Of a stretch of DNA of 64,000 nucleotides, positions 36,143 to 44,423 are shown piece after piece. A model generated the notes under the pieces. It worked only from the letters and a program-made list of their open reading frames with translations, was not told where the DNA came from and ran no database searches. Numbering within the stretch: position 1 is the first letter of the stretch; each line of letters opens with the position of its first letter. The stretch is from positions 30,470 to 94,469 of the forward strand of contig NZ_JACOGA010000019.1 of NCBI RefSeq assembly GCF_014284175.1, in the 5' to 3' direction. Both the position numbers and the translations under genes were made by a program. The stretch comes from Affinundibacterium flavidum (lineage in GTDB: Bacteria; Pseudomonadota; Gammaproteobacteria; Burkholderiales; Burkholderiaceae_D).

Positions 36143-36212
36143 AACCCAACCCCGCCAAGTTCTTCTTAATCTCCGCTTCCAAGCGATCACTCTCTTCAGA
36201 CTTCGTTTTCAA
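36132..36212 (-). pseudogene. duplicated 3' end of hsdM
   Basis: Codes LKTKSEESDRLEAEIKKNLA and then GLGYEF before a stop, against LKTQFEDSDRLEAEIKKNLK and GLGYDI at the true end of hsdM. The DNA copy 36139-36212 matches 37371-37444 at 65 of 74 positions. It has no start codon of its own from hsdM; the open frame upstream runs through the repeat at 36216-36314. It marks the original hsdM-hsdS junction. Confidence 0.88.
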
Positions 36213-36215
36213 CCC

Positions 36216-36314
36216 GTAGGGCGCAATGTGTTGCGCCATCCGCAAAGTGCTCATCGCAACGGAATACCCATCGCCTCCACGCGGTGCGATGTGGTGCAAT
36301 TTATTGCACCCTAC
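36216..36314. repeat. 99-bp GTAGGG...CCCTAC intergenic repeat
   Basis: Imperfect terminal inverted repeats GTAGGGCGCAA and TTGCACCCTAC. It lies between the stop of the nuclease gene and the hsdM remnant. A related but shorter element is at 16607-16664. It looks like a small palindromic element common in Betaproteobacteria. Confidence 0.65.
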
Positions 36315-36324
36315 ATCCATTAAT

Positions 36325-37374
36325 TCACGCATGTTTATCCCCTCCCAATTCATCCATCAACTCTGCTTCAATCGCGGCGATGCTCGGCAAATTTTGTGCG
36401 AGTTGTTCGGGTAGATCTTTGAGTAATTGGTATTCAGCTACACCTATGGGTTTGTCTATGCCGTTGACAGCGTATTGCGCGACCAGGCGGTTTTGTTTGC
36501 GGCATAGCAGTAAACCTATGGTGGGTTTATCGTCATCTGCTTTGATTTGCGCATCGATTGCGGATAGGTAAAAATTCAGTTGGCCGATATGTTCGGGTTT
36601 GAAAGCTGTAGCTTTGAGTTCGATCACGACATAACACTTGAGGCGCGTGTGGTAGAACAATAGATCAATAAAAAATTCGTCGCCTGCGACTTCGAGACGA
36701 AATTGTTTGCCAACAAAGGCAAAGCCTGCACCGAGTTCTAATAAAAAACGGGTGATATGGCGCACTAAGGCATTTTCTATGTCGCGTTCATGGGCGTCGT
36801 CGGCGAGACCTAAAAAATCGAATAGATAGGGGTCTTTGAGGGTTTCTTGCGCTAAGGCTGATTCAGGCGCGGGTAGGCTGAGTGCAAAATTATTGACGGC
36901 AGCGCCTTGTCGTTGCAATAAACGATTTTTGATATTCAATTCCAAAGTTAGGCGCGACCAGCCTTGTGCTACGGCTTGTATGGCATACCATTCACGTTCT
37001 TGGGTATCGTTTACTTTGGTCAATAAGGTCACAATGTGGAACCACGGTAATTGGTCAGCAGGCTGCTGACCAATTAGGCCGTCTGGGCAATGCTGGGCAA
37101 AATAGCGCATGTACTTAAGATTGCTGGCGGAAAAGCCTTTCATATCGGGAAAGGCGGCTTTGAGGTCTTGCGCCAAACGATCAACTACTTTACTGCCCCA
37201 AGCTTGCTGTTTTTGTTGTAACAGGTCTTTGCCAATCTGATGATAAAGCGCGACTAATTCGGCATTGACTGCTAGCGCGGCACGGCTGCGCGCCGATTGA
37301 ATATTGCGCTTTAGTGCTTCAAGCCAGTCTGCATATTCACTTGATAAGGAGTCAGATACTAAGTCAGATGTCAT
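36325..37374 (-). CDS. PDDEXK nuclease domain protein (DUF1016 / YhcG family)
   Basis: Protein of 349 aa with an N-terminal DUF1016 domain (about residues 15-170; LVALYHQIGKDLLQQ, AFPDMKGFSASNLKYMRYFA, PWFHIVTLLTKV) and a C-terminal PD-(D/E)xK nuclease domain (about 180-330; FRLEVAGDEFFIDLLFYH, then CYVVIELKA). The catalytic Asp and Glu-x-Lys are present. Such genes are often found inside type I restriction loci, but their role is not settled. Here its ATG overlaps the hsdM stop (ATGACATCTGA), and a second copy of the hsdM end follows it. It thus looks inserted between hsdM and hsdS without breaking either. Confidence 0.9.
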   Translation of the reverse strand: MTSDLVSDSLSSEYADWLEALKRNIQSARSRAALAVNAELVALYHQIGKDLLQQKQQAWGSKVVDRLAQDLKAAFPDMKGFSASNLKYMRYFAQHCPDGLIGQQPADQLPWFHIVTLLTKVNDTQEREWYAIQAVAQGWSRLTLELNIKNRLLQRQGAAVNNFALSLPAPESALAQETLKDPYLFDFLGLADDAHERDIENALVRHITRFLLELGAGFAFVGKQFRLEVAGDEFFIDLLFYHTRLKCYVVIELKATAFKPEHIGQLNFYLSAIDAQIKADDDKPTIGLLLCRKQNRLVAQYAVNGIDKPIGVAEYQLLKDLPEQLAQNLPSIAAIEAELMDELGGDKHA

Positions 37375-39046
37375 AACCCAATCCTTTCAAATTCTTCTTA
37401 ATCTCCGCTTCCAAACGATCACTGTCTTCAAACTGCGTTTTCAATTGCGCAGTCAATCGCGCCATTTTGTCGGCAAAGGCTTCGCCATCATCCGCCACAT
37501 CTTCTGCACCGACATAACGCCCTGGTGTCAGCACGAAGTCGTTTTTTTGAATATCGGCCAAATTCGCGCTAGAACAAAAACCTTTTTGATCTTCGTACTC
37601 TTTACTCGTTTGCCATGCGTGATACACATCGCAAATTTTGTTTAAGTCGTCTTGCGTGAAGTCGCGTAACACGCGGTCTTTCATGTAGCCGAGATTACGC
37701 GCATCGATGAACAGCACTTTGTTTCTGCGGTTGATTAATTGACGACCACTTGCCGCCGTGCGGGCGTTTTTGTTTTTGGTGAGAAACCAGATGCAGGCGG
37801 GGATTTGGGTGTTGGTGAAGAGTTGCCCCGGTAGTGCGACCATGCATTCGACTAAGTCGTTTTCGATTAAGGCTTTGCGGATATCGCCTTCGCCGCTGGT
37901 GTTGGAGCTCATGGAACCGTTTGCTAACAACAGACCGAGGCTGCCGTTGGGTGCTAAGTGATACAGCATGTGTTGTAGCCACGCGAAATTGGCGTTGCCT
38001 GAGGGTGGTTTGCCATAGACCCAGCGCGGGTCGTTGTCATCCACACCCGTGTCCCATTCTTTCATATTGAAAGGCGGGTTCGCCATCACAAAGTCGGCGC
38101 GCAGGTCGGGGTGTTGGTCGTTGGTATAGGTGTTAGCGGGCTCTTTGCCGAAATTAAAATCAATGCCACGAATCGCCATGTTCATGGCGGCGAGTTGCCA
38201 AGTGGTGTGGTTGTATTCTTGGCCGTAGATGGAGACATCGCCGATTTTGCCTTTGTGGGCAGTGATGAATTGTTCGGACTGCACAAAGAAGCCACCCGAT
38301 CCCATGGCGGGATCGTACACCCGGCCTTTGTAGGGCTCTAACATTTGCACGATCAAACTCACGATAGCTTTCGGCGTGTAGAACTGGCCACCTTTTTTGC
38401 CTTCTGCTAAGGCGAATTGGCCGAGGAAGTATTCGTAGACGTGACCGAGGATATCTTTGCTCGATAGCGATTCGTGTTTGAACGGAATGGTAGAAATCAA
38501 GTCGATTAATTCACCCAATTTGGCTTGGTCGATTTGTAATTGTGTGTAGCGTTTGTTTAGTACGCCTTTGAGCTTGGGATTGTCGATTTCAATTGCGTCT
38601 AAGGCATAATCAATGAGATGCCCGACGGAGCTGATTTTGATGTTTTTGATCTCGCCTTTGCTTTGCACGGGTAGCTCTGCGCCACCGATGACGACTTTGT
38701 TATTGTCACGCAAAAATTGCCAACGCGCGACGGGTGGCACCCAGAAGGTATTGGTTTCGAGATAGTAGTCGCGGCCTTCGAGTTCTGATGCGATGTCAGC
38801 TTGGTAGACGGCGTCGTCATCAAAATCGGCAGGGTCTACGAAGTAATCGTTATCGGGATTCGTGAATTGCGCCTTGAGTTCGTCACGGCGAATATCAAAA
38901 GCGTCGGACACATATTTCAAAAACACCAGCCCCAGCATGACATGCTTGTATTGCGAGGCGTCGAGTGAGGGCAGAAGTTTGTTGGCGCTGGTCCAGAGTT
39001 TTTTCTCTAGATTGTTGAGGAATTCTTGTTCGTTTTGGTCGGTCAT
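37364..39046 (-). CDS. hsdM: type I DNA methyltransferase subunit HsdM
   Basis: N6-adenine methyltransferase subunit (560 aa) that works with HsdS to modify the host target. The N-terminal HsdM domain covers residues 5-150. The catalytic domain has the SAM motif YDPAMGSGGFF and the catalytic NPPF in FVMANPPFNMKEWD. The C-terminus (SDRLEAEIKKNLKGLGYDI) is helical and is the part found duplicated before hsdS. The stop overlaps the nuclease gene start by 11 bases. It is the second gene of the island, 66 bp after the GIY-YIG gene. Confidence 0.95.
   Translation of the reverse strand: MTDQNEQEFLNNLEKKLWTSANKLLPSLDASQYKHVMLGLVFLKYVSDAFDIRRDELKAQFTNPDNDYFVDPADFDDDAVYQADIASELEGRDYYLETNTFWVPPVARWQFLRDNNKVVIGGAELPVQSKGEIKNIKISSVGHLIDYALDAIEIDNPKLKGVLNKRYTQLQIDQAKLGELIDLISTIPFKHESLSSKDILGHVYEYFLGQFALAEGKKGGQFYTPKAIVSLIVQMLEPYKGRVYDPAMGSGGFFVQSEQFITAHKGKIGDVSIYGQEYNHTTWQLAAMNMAIRGIDFNFGKEPANTYTNDQHPDLRADFVMANPPFNMKEWDTGVDDNDPRWVYGKPPSGNANFAWLQHMLYHLAPNGSLGLLLANGSMSSNTSGEGDIRKALIENDLVECMVALPGQLFTNTQIPACIWFLTKNKNARTAASGRQLINRRNKVLFIDARNLGYMKDRVLRDFTQDDLNKICDVYHAWQTSKEYEDQKGFCSSANLADIQKNDFVLTPGRYVGAEDVADDGEAFADKMARLTAQLKTQFEDSDRLEAEIKKNLKGLGYDI
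37371..37444. repeat. copy A of the 74-bp hsdM-end duplication
   Basis: Direct repeat with 36139-36212, same orientation, 65 of 74 identical. It runs from TCATAACCCAA (the ATG overlap point) to CGTTTTCAA. The two copies are 1.2 kb apart and bracket the DUF1016 nuclease gene and the GTAGGG repeat. Confidence 0.9.
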
Positions 39047-39112
39047 GTTGTTCTTCGTTTTTTATATTCTTGTCGGATGAAACTTTATTGTTGGCGTGTT
39101 GGCCGTGCTGAT

Positions 39113-39736
39113 CTACACGGTACTTTCAAATTGTTCGCTCTCAATGCGTTGGCGGCGCTCGTCCAGTGTTTCACCTTCATACATCCAGAATACCGAGCCG
39201 CTGACACTGCTCAGGCTATACCCTTTGGCTTGCAGAATGTTGAGTGCTGAGCGCGACAGGCTGGTGACGGTGCCTTGGTATTCGATTTGGGTTTCATTGA
39301 GTACTGTGCATTTGATGTCGGTATCGCGAGAGAAAACTAGTTCTGCACCGACAGGCACATCAATTGTGTGCAGATTAATGCGATCACGTCTAGCGCGTGT
39401 TTCGGTAACAGCACGTTGCTCTTCAGCGTCTTCGAATATGCCGACGCGCGGTGTGACATCTTGATGCTGCGTTAAGCGCAATGCCGTAACAACTTTTTCT
39501 GGCGATAAACGAAAGAATTCGCGATTGGGTCGTATGCGTTGTTCCGCAAACAGGGTATGCAAAATACGTTCAATTTCGAATGCGTTTTCGACGCGGGCTG
39601 CGTAGTGACATTCGAAAGGCAAGGGGAGTGAGGTGCGATCTAAAGTCTTGATGCGATTTTCTATATTGTCGGTGTAACCAATTTTGATGATGCCAGGCAT
39701 CGCTTCATTGGTCATTACGTAAACTATGTCGCCCAT
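39113..39736 (-). CDS. GIY-YIG (T5orf172/MUG113-like) nuclease-domain protein
   Basis: Protein of 207 aa. The N-terminal 85 residues match the T5orf172-type GIY-YIG fold: IVYVMTNEAMPGIIKIGYTD, then LHTLFAEQRIRPNREFFRLS, with the conserved Arg and Glu region. The C-terminal half (about residues 115-200) has a separate domain seen in some restriction-linked proteins: TIDVPVGAELVFSRDTD and SLSRSALNILQAKGYSLSSV. That half resembles short DUF4357-type domains and may bind DNA. It is the first gene of the island and could be co-transcribed with hsdM. Its role with the restriction system is inferred from position only. Confidence 0.82.
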   Translation of the reverse strand: MGDIVYVMTNEAMPGIIKIGYTDNIENRIKTLDRTSLPLPFECHYAARVENAFEIERILHTLFAEQRIRPNREFFRLSPEKVVTALRLTQHQDVTPRVGIFEDAEEQRAVTETRARRDRINLHTIDVPVGAELVFSRDTDIKCTVLNETQIEYQGTVTSLSRSALNILQAKGYSLSSVSGSVFWMYEGETLDERRQRIESEQFESTV

Positions 39737-39844
39737 TGTGCTAGTCCTTAGTCACGGTTTGATTTGCTTGCAAGCATTGTATGTGAGTTTGCAAGGAATC
39801 TTAAAGGCAGAATGATAGGTTTATTTCTTTCTACAACAAAAACA

Positions 39845-39875
39845 AAAAAGCCCTGTTATTGCTAACAGGGCTTTG
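39845..39875 (-). terminator. terminator after tRNA-Met
   Basis: Stem AAAGCCCTGTTA (39847-39858), loop TTGC, stem TAACAGGGCTTT (39863-39874), then a T run on the minus strand. It begins 6 bases after the tRNA CCA end. Confidence 0.93.
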
Positions 39876-39880
39876 TGTTC

Positions 39881-39957
39881 TGGTGGTGATAGGTGGATTT
39901 GAACCACCGACCCCAGCATTATGAGTGCTGTGCTCTAACCAACTGAGCTATATCACC
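39881..39957 (-). tRNA. tRNA-Met (CAU), elongator type
   Basis: 77-nt cloverleaf with encoded CCA. The acceptor is GGTGATA/TATCACC, the D arm GCTC/GAGC, the anticodon stem CAGCA/TGCTG with loop CTCATAA, and the T arm GGTGG/CCACC with loop TTCAAAT. A first G paired to C, and the body AGAGCACAGCACTCATAATG, fit the elongator Met tRNA and not initiator Met, which has an unpaired first base. A tRNA-Ile2 (lysidine) reading is less likely. Its 3' end points toward the defence island. Confidence 0.93.
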
Positions 39958-39962
39958 AAGAA

Positions 39963-39998
39963 GCCCAAGATTATGCCAGTGGATGTGCAGTGCGTCAA
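39963..39998 (-). promoter_or_regulatory. sigma70 promoter of tRNA-Met
   Basis: TTGACG (39998-39993), a 17-bp spacer, CATAAT (39975-39970) on the minus strand. The expected start is near 39963, 6 bases before the mature tRNA end. Confidence 0.8.
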
Positions 39999-40063
39999 GA
40001 ATTAATCGGAATTGATTTGGTGTTGAGGATAAAGTTGCCTAACATCGCTTAAATGCTATTAAT

Positions 40064-40996
40064 TTAATCTATTAAGACTCGCGCTTGCTGTAAGACTTGA
40101 TCGCTAACATTGTCTTTGATGCAATCTACTATTACTCGTTCGGGTATTGAGCGACACCAGGTTAGCTGACGTTTGGCGAGTTGGCGGGTGGCGATGATGC
40201 CGCGCTCGCGCATTTCTTGGTAGTCGATGCTTCCGTCTAAATAATCCCAAGCTTGGCGGTAGCCTACGCAACGTATTGACGGCAGATCAGCATTGAGTTC
40301 TGGTCTCAGCTTAAGTTGACGCACTTCGTCGATAAAGCCTTGCTCTAGCATGACATCAAAGCGTTTGGCGATGCGTTCGTGTAAAAAGCTGCGGTCGCTG
40401 GGTTCTAGAGAGATCGGGAGCAATTCAAATGGTGCGGCAGCGCGCGTTTGTTGTGCGATTAAGGTGGACATTGCTTGCCCTGTGAGCTGGTAGATCTCCA
40501 GTGCACGTTGTATGCGTTGGCTGTCATTGGGCTGTAAGCGTGCTGCGGTGACCGGATCGATGTCTGTCAAACGTACATGCAGACCGGCTGCGCCTATTTT
40601 CGCCATGTCTGCATCGAGTTGCGCACGGATCGCAGCATCGGCAGGTGGTAAATCATCGATGCCGTTCATTAAAGCTTTGTAATACATCATAGTGCCGCCG
40701 ACCAGAATCGGTAATTTGCCACGCGCGCGGATCTCTTTGATTAGGCGTGCGCTATCGGTCAAAAATTGCGCAACAGAATACGCTTCACTAGGATCGATAA
40801 TGTCGATCAGATGATGCGGCGCGGCGGCAAGCTCTTCGGTATTTGGTTTTGCGGTGCCAATATTCATGTCACGATACACAAGTGCTGAATCGACAGAAAT
40901 AATCTCAGCAGGGACTTCGCGTGCAATCGCCAAGGCTGCTGCCGTTTTGCCGGAAGCAGTCGGACCCATGATGGCGATGATTTTTTGTTGTTGCAT
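40064..40996 (-). CDS. miaA: tRNA dimethylallyltransferase MiaA
   Basis: Adds a dimethylallyl group to A37 of tRNAs that read U-starting codons (310 aa, normal length). P-loop GPTASGKTAAAL at residues 11-22, followed by IISVDSALVYRDMNIGTAKP, which holds the catalytic Asp. Further motifs are PHHLIDIIDPSEAYSVAQF, PILVGGTMMYYKALMNG, RIQRALEIY and IRCVGYRQAWDYL. It is downstream of mutL on the same strand, the pairing known from many bacteria, but 142 bp including an inverted repeat separates the two genes. Confidence 0.96.
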   Translation of the reverse strand: MQQQKIIAIMGPTASGKTAAALAIAREVPAEIISVDSALVYRDMNIGTAKPNTEELAAAPHHLIDIIDPSEAYSVAQFLTDSARLIKEIRARGKLPILVGGTMMYYKALMNGIDDLPPADAAIRAQLDADMAKIGAAGLHVRLTDIDPVTAARLQPNDSQRIQRALEIYQLTGQAMSTLIAQQTRAAAPFELLPISLEPSDRSFLHERIAKRFDVMLEQGFIDEVRQLKLRPELNADLPSIRCVGYRQAWDYLDGSIDYQEMRERGIIATRQLAKRQLTWCRSIPERVIVDCIKDNVSDQVLQQARVLID

Positions 40997-41061
40997 AAAT
41001 TTAGAAAAGATACCAACGATAAAGTGATGTCAGAAAAGGTCTTAGTCGGGATACAGCGCTA

Positions 41062-41117
41062 GGCGCACAACGGAGTAATACGCCGAATTGCGAGTAAGGG
41101 CCGCAACGCGGTGCGCC
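41062..41117. repeat. inverted repeat between mutL and miaA
   Basis: GGCGCAC (41062) and GTGCGCC (41111) bound a GC-rich 56-bp stretch (with GGAGTAATACGCCG) of the kind scattered in betaproteobacterial intergenic DNA. It may lower readthrough from mutL to miaA. Confidence 0.55.
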
Positions 41118-41138
41118 CGAAAAAGGCGTTTGCTGGCA

Positions 41139-43040
41139 TTACTGCCCCCGCATGAACATTTTATCCAAATCATTTAAACCCATTTGCACCCAAGTCGGTC
41201 GTCCATGATTGCATTGATCTGCTCTTTCGGTTTGCTCCATCTGACGTAGTAAAGCGTTCATTTCGACTATCGTTAAACTGCGATTGGCACGCACTGCAGT
41301 GTGGCAGGCGAGGGTGCCGAGTAATTCGTTACGTCTATCGATTAACACACGTGAGCCGCCAAATTCTCGGACTTCGCGCAAGACATCGCGGGCTAAGGAT
41401 TGGGCATCGGCATTTTTTAATAAGGCTGGTACTGCACGTACTGCTAACGTAGTTGGTGAAATCGCGGCAATATCAAAGCCTAGGGATTTTAGAATGTCTT
41501 GATTTTCTTCGGCAGTGCCGACTTCAACGCCGTCCGCATGGAAAGTCATAGGAATCAATAAAGACTGCACTGGCATCGCGTTTTCATCTAATGCGTTCTT
41601 GAGTTGCTCATACAAAATACGTTCGTGCGCGGCGTGCATGTCAACTAGAACGAGCCCCTTGCTGTTTTGTGCCAACACATAAATGCCGTGTAATTGGGCG
41701 AGGGCGAAGCCGAGTGGATGATCGTCATTCGGTAAATTGGATTCGGTTGCTTGCGCAGTTTTTGCACCAAAAAATGCACCATAACTTTCAGCCGATTGAG
41801 CAACGCCAGCACCCTGCGCACCCTGCGCACGCTGCTGCATGAAGCTGTAATCGTAGTTGCTGCTGTTGCCACTGCCGCTTTGATTCAGATTACTGTCATT
41901 GATAGCAAAAGCAGGAGATGCAAATTGCGCCGAGAAGCTAGTTTGCTCGCCACCTATCCACGGCAGTCGCCCGTTATTGCTTTGCGTATCGCTTATGCCT
42001 GCGGTCGCTGGTGCAGGCACCGTCCCAAAAGCAGTTGCCGAAGTTTGTGCTAATGCACGATTGACTGCATGAAATACAAACTGATGTATAGACCGGCTAT
42101 CGCGAAAGCGCACCTCGATCTTAGACGGATGTACATTCACATCGACTAAAGCAGGATCGAGATCTAATGCGATCACATACGATGGATAGCGATCACCGTG
42201 TAATACATCCTGATAGGCAGCACGGACGGCGTGCGTCAATAATTTGTCGCGCACAAAGCGGCCGTTCACATAAAAATATTGCGAATCGGCGCGGCCTTTG
42301 GAGGCAGTTGGCAAGCCAATGAAACCATGCAGGCGCAAGGGGCCGGCGCTTTCATCTATTGGCAAACGGGCGTTGGCAAAGTTGTCGCCCAAGATGGTCG
42401 CGCTGCGTTTGTCGATAGCACTCACATTCCAGTGATCGACGGTCTTACCGTTGTGCGATAACGAAAACGACACGTCAGGGCGCGCTAAGGCGATGCGACG
42501 TACCACTTCGGCGCAATGTCCAAATTCAGTTTGTTCTGATTTTAAAAACTTGCGGCGTGCTGGTGTGTTGTAATACAGATCTTGTACATCGACGGTAGTA
42601 CCCTGTGCGCCGGAGGCCGGTGTAATTTTGCCACTCTCGATTTGCCAAGCATGTGGCGCTTCGGCGGTGCGTGTAGTTAGCGTGAGAATCGCAACGGAAG
42701 AAATCGACGCTAAAGCCTCACCCCGAAAACCCAGGGTAGCGACATTCTCAAGTTCTTCCAACGAATTGATTTTTGAGGTTGCATGACGTTGCACCGCGAG
42801 TGGTAATTGATCGGCCGGAATGCCGCGTCCATTGTCGATAATGGCGATGCGCTTCACGCCGCCTTCTTCTAGTCGCACTGTAATCGTTGTCGCGCCAGCG
42901 TCCAATGCATTTTCGAGTAATTCTTTTACTACGGCAGAAGGGCGTTCAACCACTTCGCCTGCAGCGATCTGTGAAATTAAGTGATCTGGCAGGGCTAAAA
43001 TTGGGCGCTGCGTCGTTAGGGGAGATAGAGATGTCGTCAT
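41139..43040 (-). CDS. mutL: DNA mismatch repair protein MutL, endonuclease type
   Basis: Mismatch repair mediator (633 aa from ATG 43040). The N-terminal GHKL ATPase has ISQIAAGEVVERPSAVVKEL, ENALDAGAT, DNGRGI and LGFRGEALASI. The C-terminal dimer domain has the metal-dependent nick motif DMHAAHERILYE near residue 467, a form of the DQHA-x2-E-x4-E motif, plus ACHTAVRAN and CNHGRPTW. It therefore likely cuts the new strand itself, as expected in bacteria without MutH. The middle linker is Ser/Asn/Gln-rich. A perfect TATAAT lies just before the start (see findings). Confidence 0.95.
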   Translation of the reverse strand: MTTSLSPLTTQRPILALPDHLISQIAAGEVVERPSAVVKELLENALDAGATTITVRLEEGGVKRIAIIDNGRGIPADQLPLAVQRHATSKINSLEELENVATLGFRGEALASISSVAILTLTTRTAEAPHAWQIESGKITPASGAQGTTVDVQDLYYNTPARRKFLKSEQTEFGHCAEVVRRIALARPDVSFSLSHNGKTVDHWNVSAIDKRSATILGDNFANARLPIDESAGPLRLHGFIGLPTASKGRADSQYFYVNGRFVRDKLLTHAVRAAYQDVLHGDRYPSYVIALDLDPALVDVNVHPSKIEVRFRDSRSIHQFVFHAVNRALAQTSATAFGTVPAPATAGISDTQSNNGRLPWIGGEQTSFSAQFASPAFAINDSNLNQSGSGNSSNYDYSFMQQRAQGAQGAGVAQSAESYGAFFGAKTAQATESNLPNDDHPLGFALAQLHGIYVLAQNSKGLVLVDMHAAHERILYEQLKNALDENAMPVQSLLIPMTFHADGVEVGTAEENQDILKSLGFDIAAISPTTLAVRAVPALLKNADAQSLARDVLREVREFGGSRVLIDRRNELLGTLACHTAVRANRSLTIVEMNALLRQMEQTERADQCNHGRPTWVQMGLNDLDKMFMRGQ

Positions 43041-43046
43041 GCTGTC

Positions 43047-43052
43047 ATTATA
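43047..43052 (-). promoter_or_regulatory. TATAAT -10 box placed for a leaderless mutL mRNA
   Basis: TATAAT on the minus strand ends 6 bases before the mutL ATG, so the +1 base would be the A of ATG at 43040. No good -35 lies at 16-18 bp, and no ribosome site precedes the ATG. Confidence 0.4.
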
Positions 43053-43222
43053 ACTGTGTTCGCTTGGTGTATGATGTCGCCGCTGATAGGTGAACAGCAC
43101 CTTATTAAAAACAAATCAGCTACGATTCAAAACCGAATCAAAAAACGAAAAAAACGAATTAAAAATACGCCAAGAACAAACCAAAGACAAACAGAAGTTG
43201 CCCTGATAGAAAGTGGTACATA

Positions 43223-43873
43223 ATGGATTTGATGCAGTTTTTACAAATGGTATTGCATGCCGATAAAATGGGTCAATTGATCGAACAATACGGAACCTTG
43301 ATTTACGTCGTGTTATTCGCCATCATATTTTGTGAAACTGCATTTGTTGTTTTTCCTTTTTTACCTGGTGACTCCTTGCTCTTTATTGCCGGGACGTTTT
43401 GCGCAGCAGGCGCGATGAACCCCTGGTTTTTGATTGCGCTTTTATTGCTAGCCTCAATTTCAGGAAACACAATTAATTATTGGATAGGCAGTAGCATCGG
43501 TCACAAAGTGATGGCGAGTAATTCGCGGTGGATCGATAAAAGTGCTTTGGAAAAAACACATGCTTTTTATGAAAAGCATGGTGGTAAGACGATAGTGCTG
43601 GCGCGTTTTACGCCTATCGTTCGTACTTTCGCCCCATTTGTCGCTGGCTTTTCTGAGATGACGCACAAAAATTTTCAAATTTACAATGTGCTGGGAGCAG
43701 TCTTGTGGATAGGTTCCTTAATCTTGGCTGGCTTTTACTTTGGCCATATTCCTCTGATTAAGAATAATCTTTCTATCATTGTGATGATAGGCGTAGGCGC
43801 TGCGATCGTGCCTATCATCTTGGGCTTGGCGTGGAAGTTTGGACGCCAATTGTTGAAAAAGAAAACACCGTAG
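43223..43873 (+). CDS. DedA/VTT-family membrane protein
   Basis: Inner-membrane protein (216 aa) of the DedA family, thought to move lipids such as undecaprenyl phosphate or to act with proton-driven transport. Visible family motifs are ETAFVVFPFLPGDSLLFIAG and, later, RFTPIVRTFAPFVAGFSEM with the essential Arg residues, and WYIG-type packing in NTINYWIGSSIGHKV. There are four to five hydrophobic segments, and the basic end RQLLKKKTP faces the cytoplasm. It is divergent from mutL. Confidence 0.9.
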   Translation: MDLMQFLQMVLHADKMGQLIEQYGTLIYVVLFAIIFCETAFVVFPFLPGDSLLFIAGTFCAAGAMNPWFLIALLLLASISGNTINYWIGSSIGHKVMASNSRWIDKSALEKTHAFYEKHGGKTIVLARFTPIVRTFAPFVAGFSEMTHKNFQIYNVLGAVLWIGSLILAGFYFGHIPLIKNNLSIIVMIGVGAAIVPIILGLAWKFGRQLLKKKTP

Positions 43874-43896
43874 TGTTGTCCTAACGATGCATTTCT

Positions 43897-44223
43897 ATGC
43901 GAACTTCTGGCACGGAAAATCAAGTTATTTGGTTGCATCCAGAAGCGTCAGCTAAGCCTGAGGCTGGGCAAGCTTGCAATGGCTGCGGTGTCTGTTGCAG
44001 CGCAGAGCCATGTCCTGTCGCTCGTGTTTTTCTGTGGCAATGGCGTGGTACTTGTCAGGCTTTAGAGTGGCACGCTGACCTGCGTTTATATCGCTGTGGC
44101 ATGCTATTACGACCCGCACATTACCTCTTTTTATTACCTCAATTCTTACAACCGACGGCACGTCGTTTATTGGCACGCTGGATCGCCGCGGATACCGCCT
44201 GTGATTCTGATGCCGAGGTTTAG
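43897..44223 (+). CDS. YkgJ-family cysteine cluster protein
   Basis: Small protein (108 aa) with a cysteine cluster Cys27, Cys30, Cys33, Cys34 and Cys39 (CNGCGVCCSAEPCP), plus Cys53 and Cys67. It resembles the YkgJ/UPF0153 group of possible zinc or iron-sulfur proteins. It begins 23 bp after the dedA-family stop, so it may share that transcript. The C-terminal part is helical (FLLPQFLQPTARRLLARW). No function is known. Confidence 0.75.
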   Translation: MRTSGTENQVIWLHPEASAKPEAGQACNGCGVCCSAEPCPVARVFLWQWRGTCQALEWHADLRLYRCGMLLRPAHYLFLLPQFLQPTARRLLARWIAADTACDSDAEV

Positions 44224-44423
44224 CAGGCTAAGTAGCGCTCAGGTTCGGCAATAACTTGACTTTTGCTCAAGTCTTATCTTAATCCAGCTGTTTTTGCATA
44301 AGCATGTGCTTTTAAAAGATTGGATAGTCTGCACTGAGTTCTATAGAATGCTCTGAGTTTTGCATAGCGATTACATGCTGAAACTGCAGTCAAATTCTTA
44401 TCAACCTTCAAGGAAAACTTTCC

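Noticed and set aside
36132..36353. 73-aa ORF as a separate gene
   Set aside because: Its N-terminal part reads the GTAGGG repeat and its C-terminal part is the copied hsdM end; listed as a remnant.
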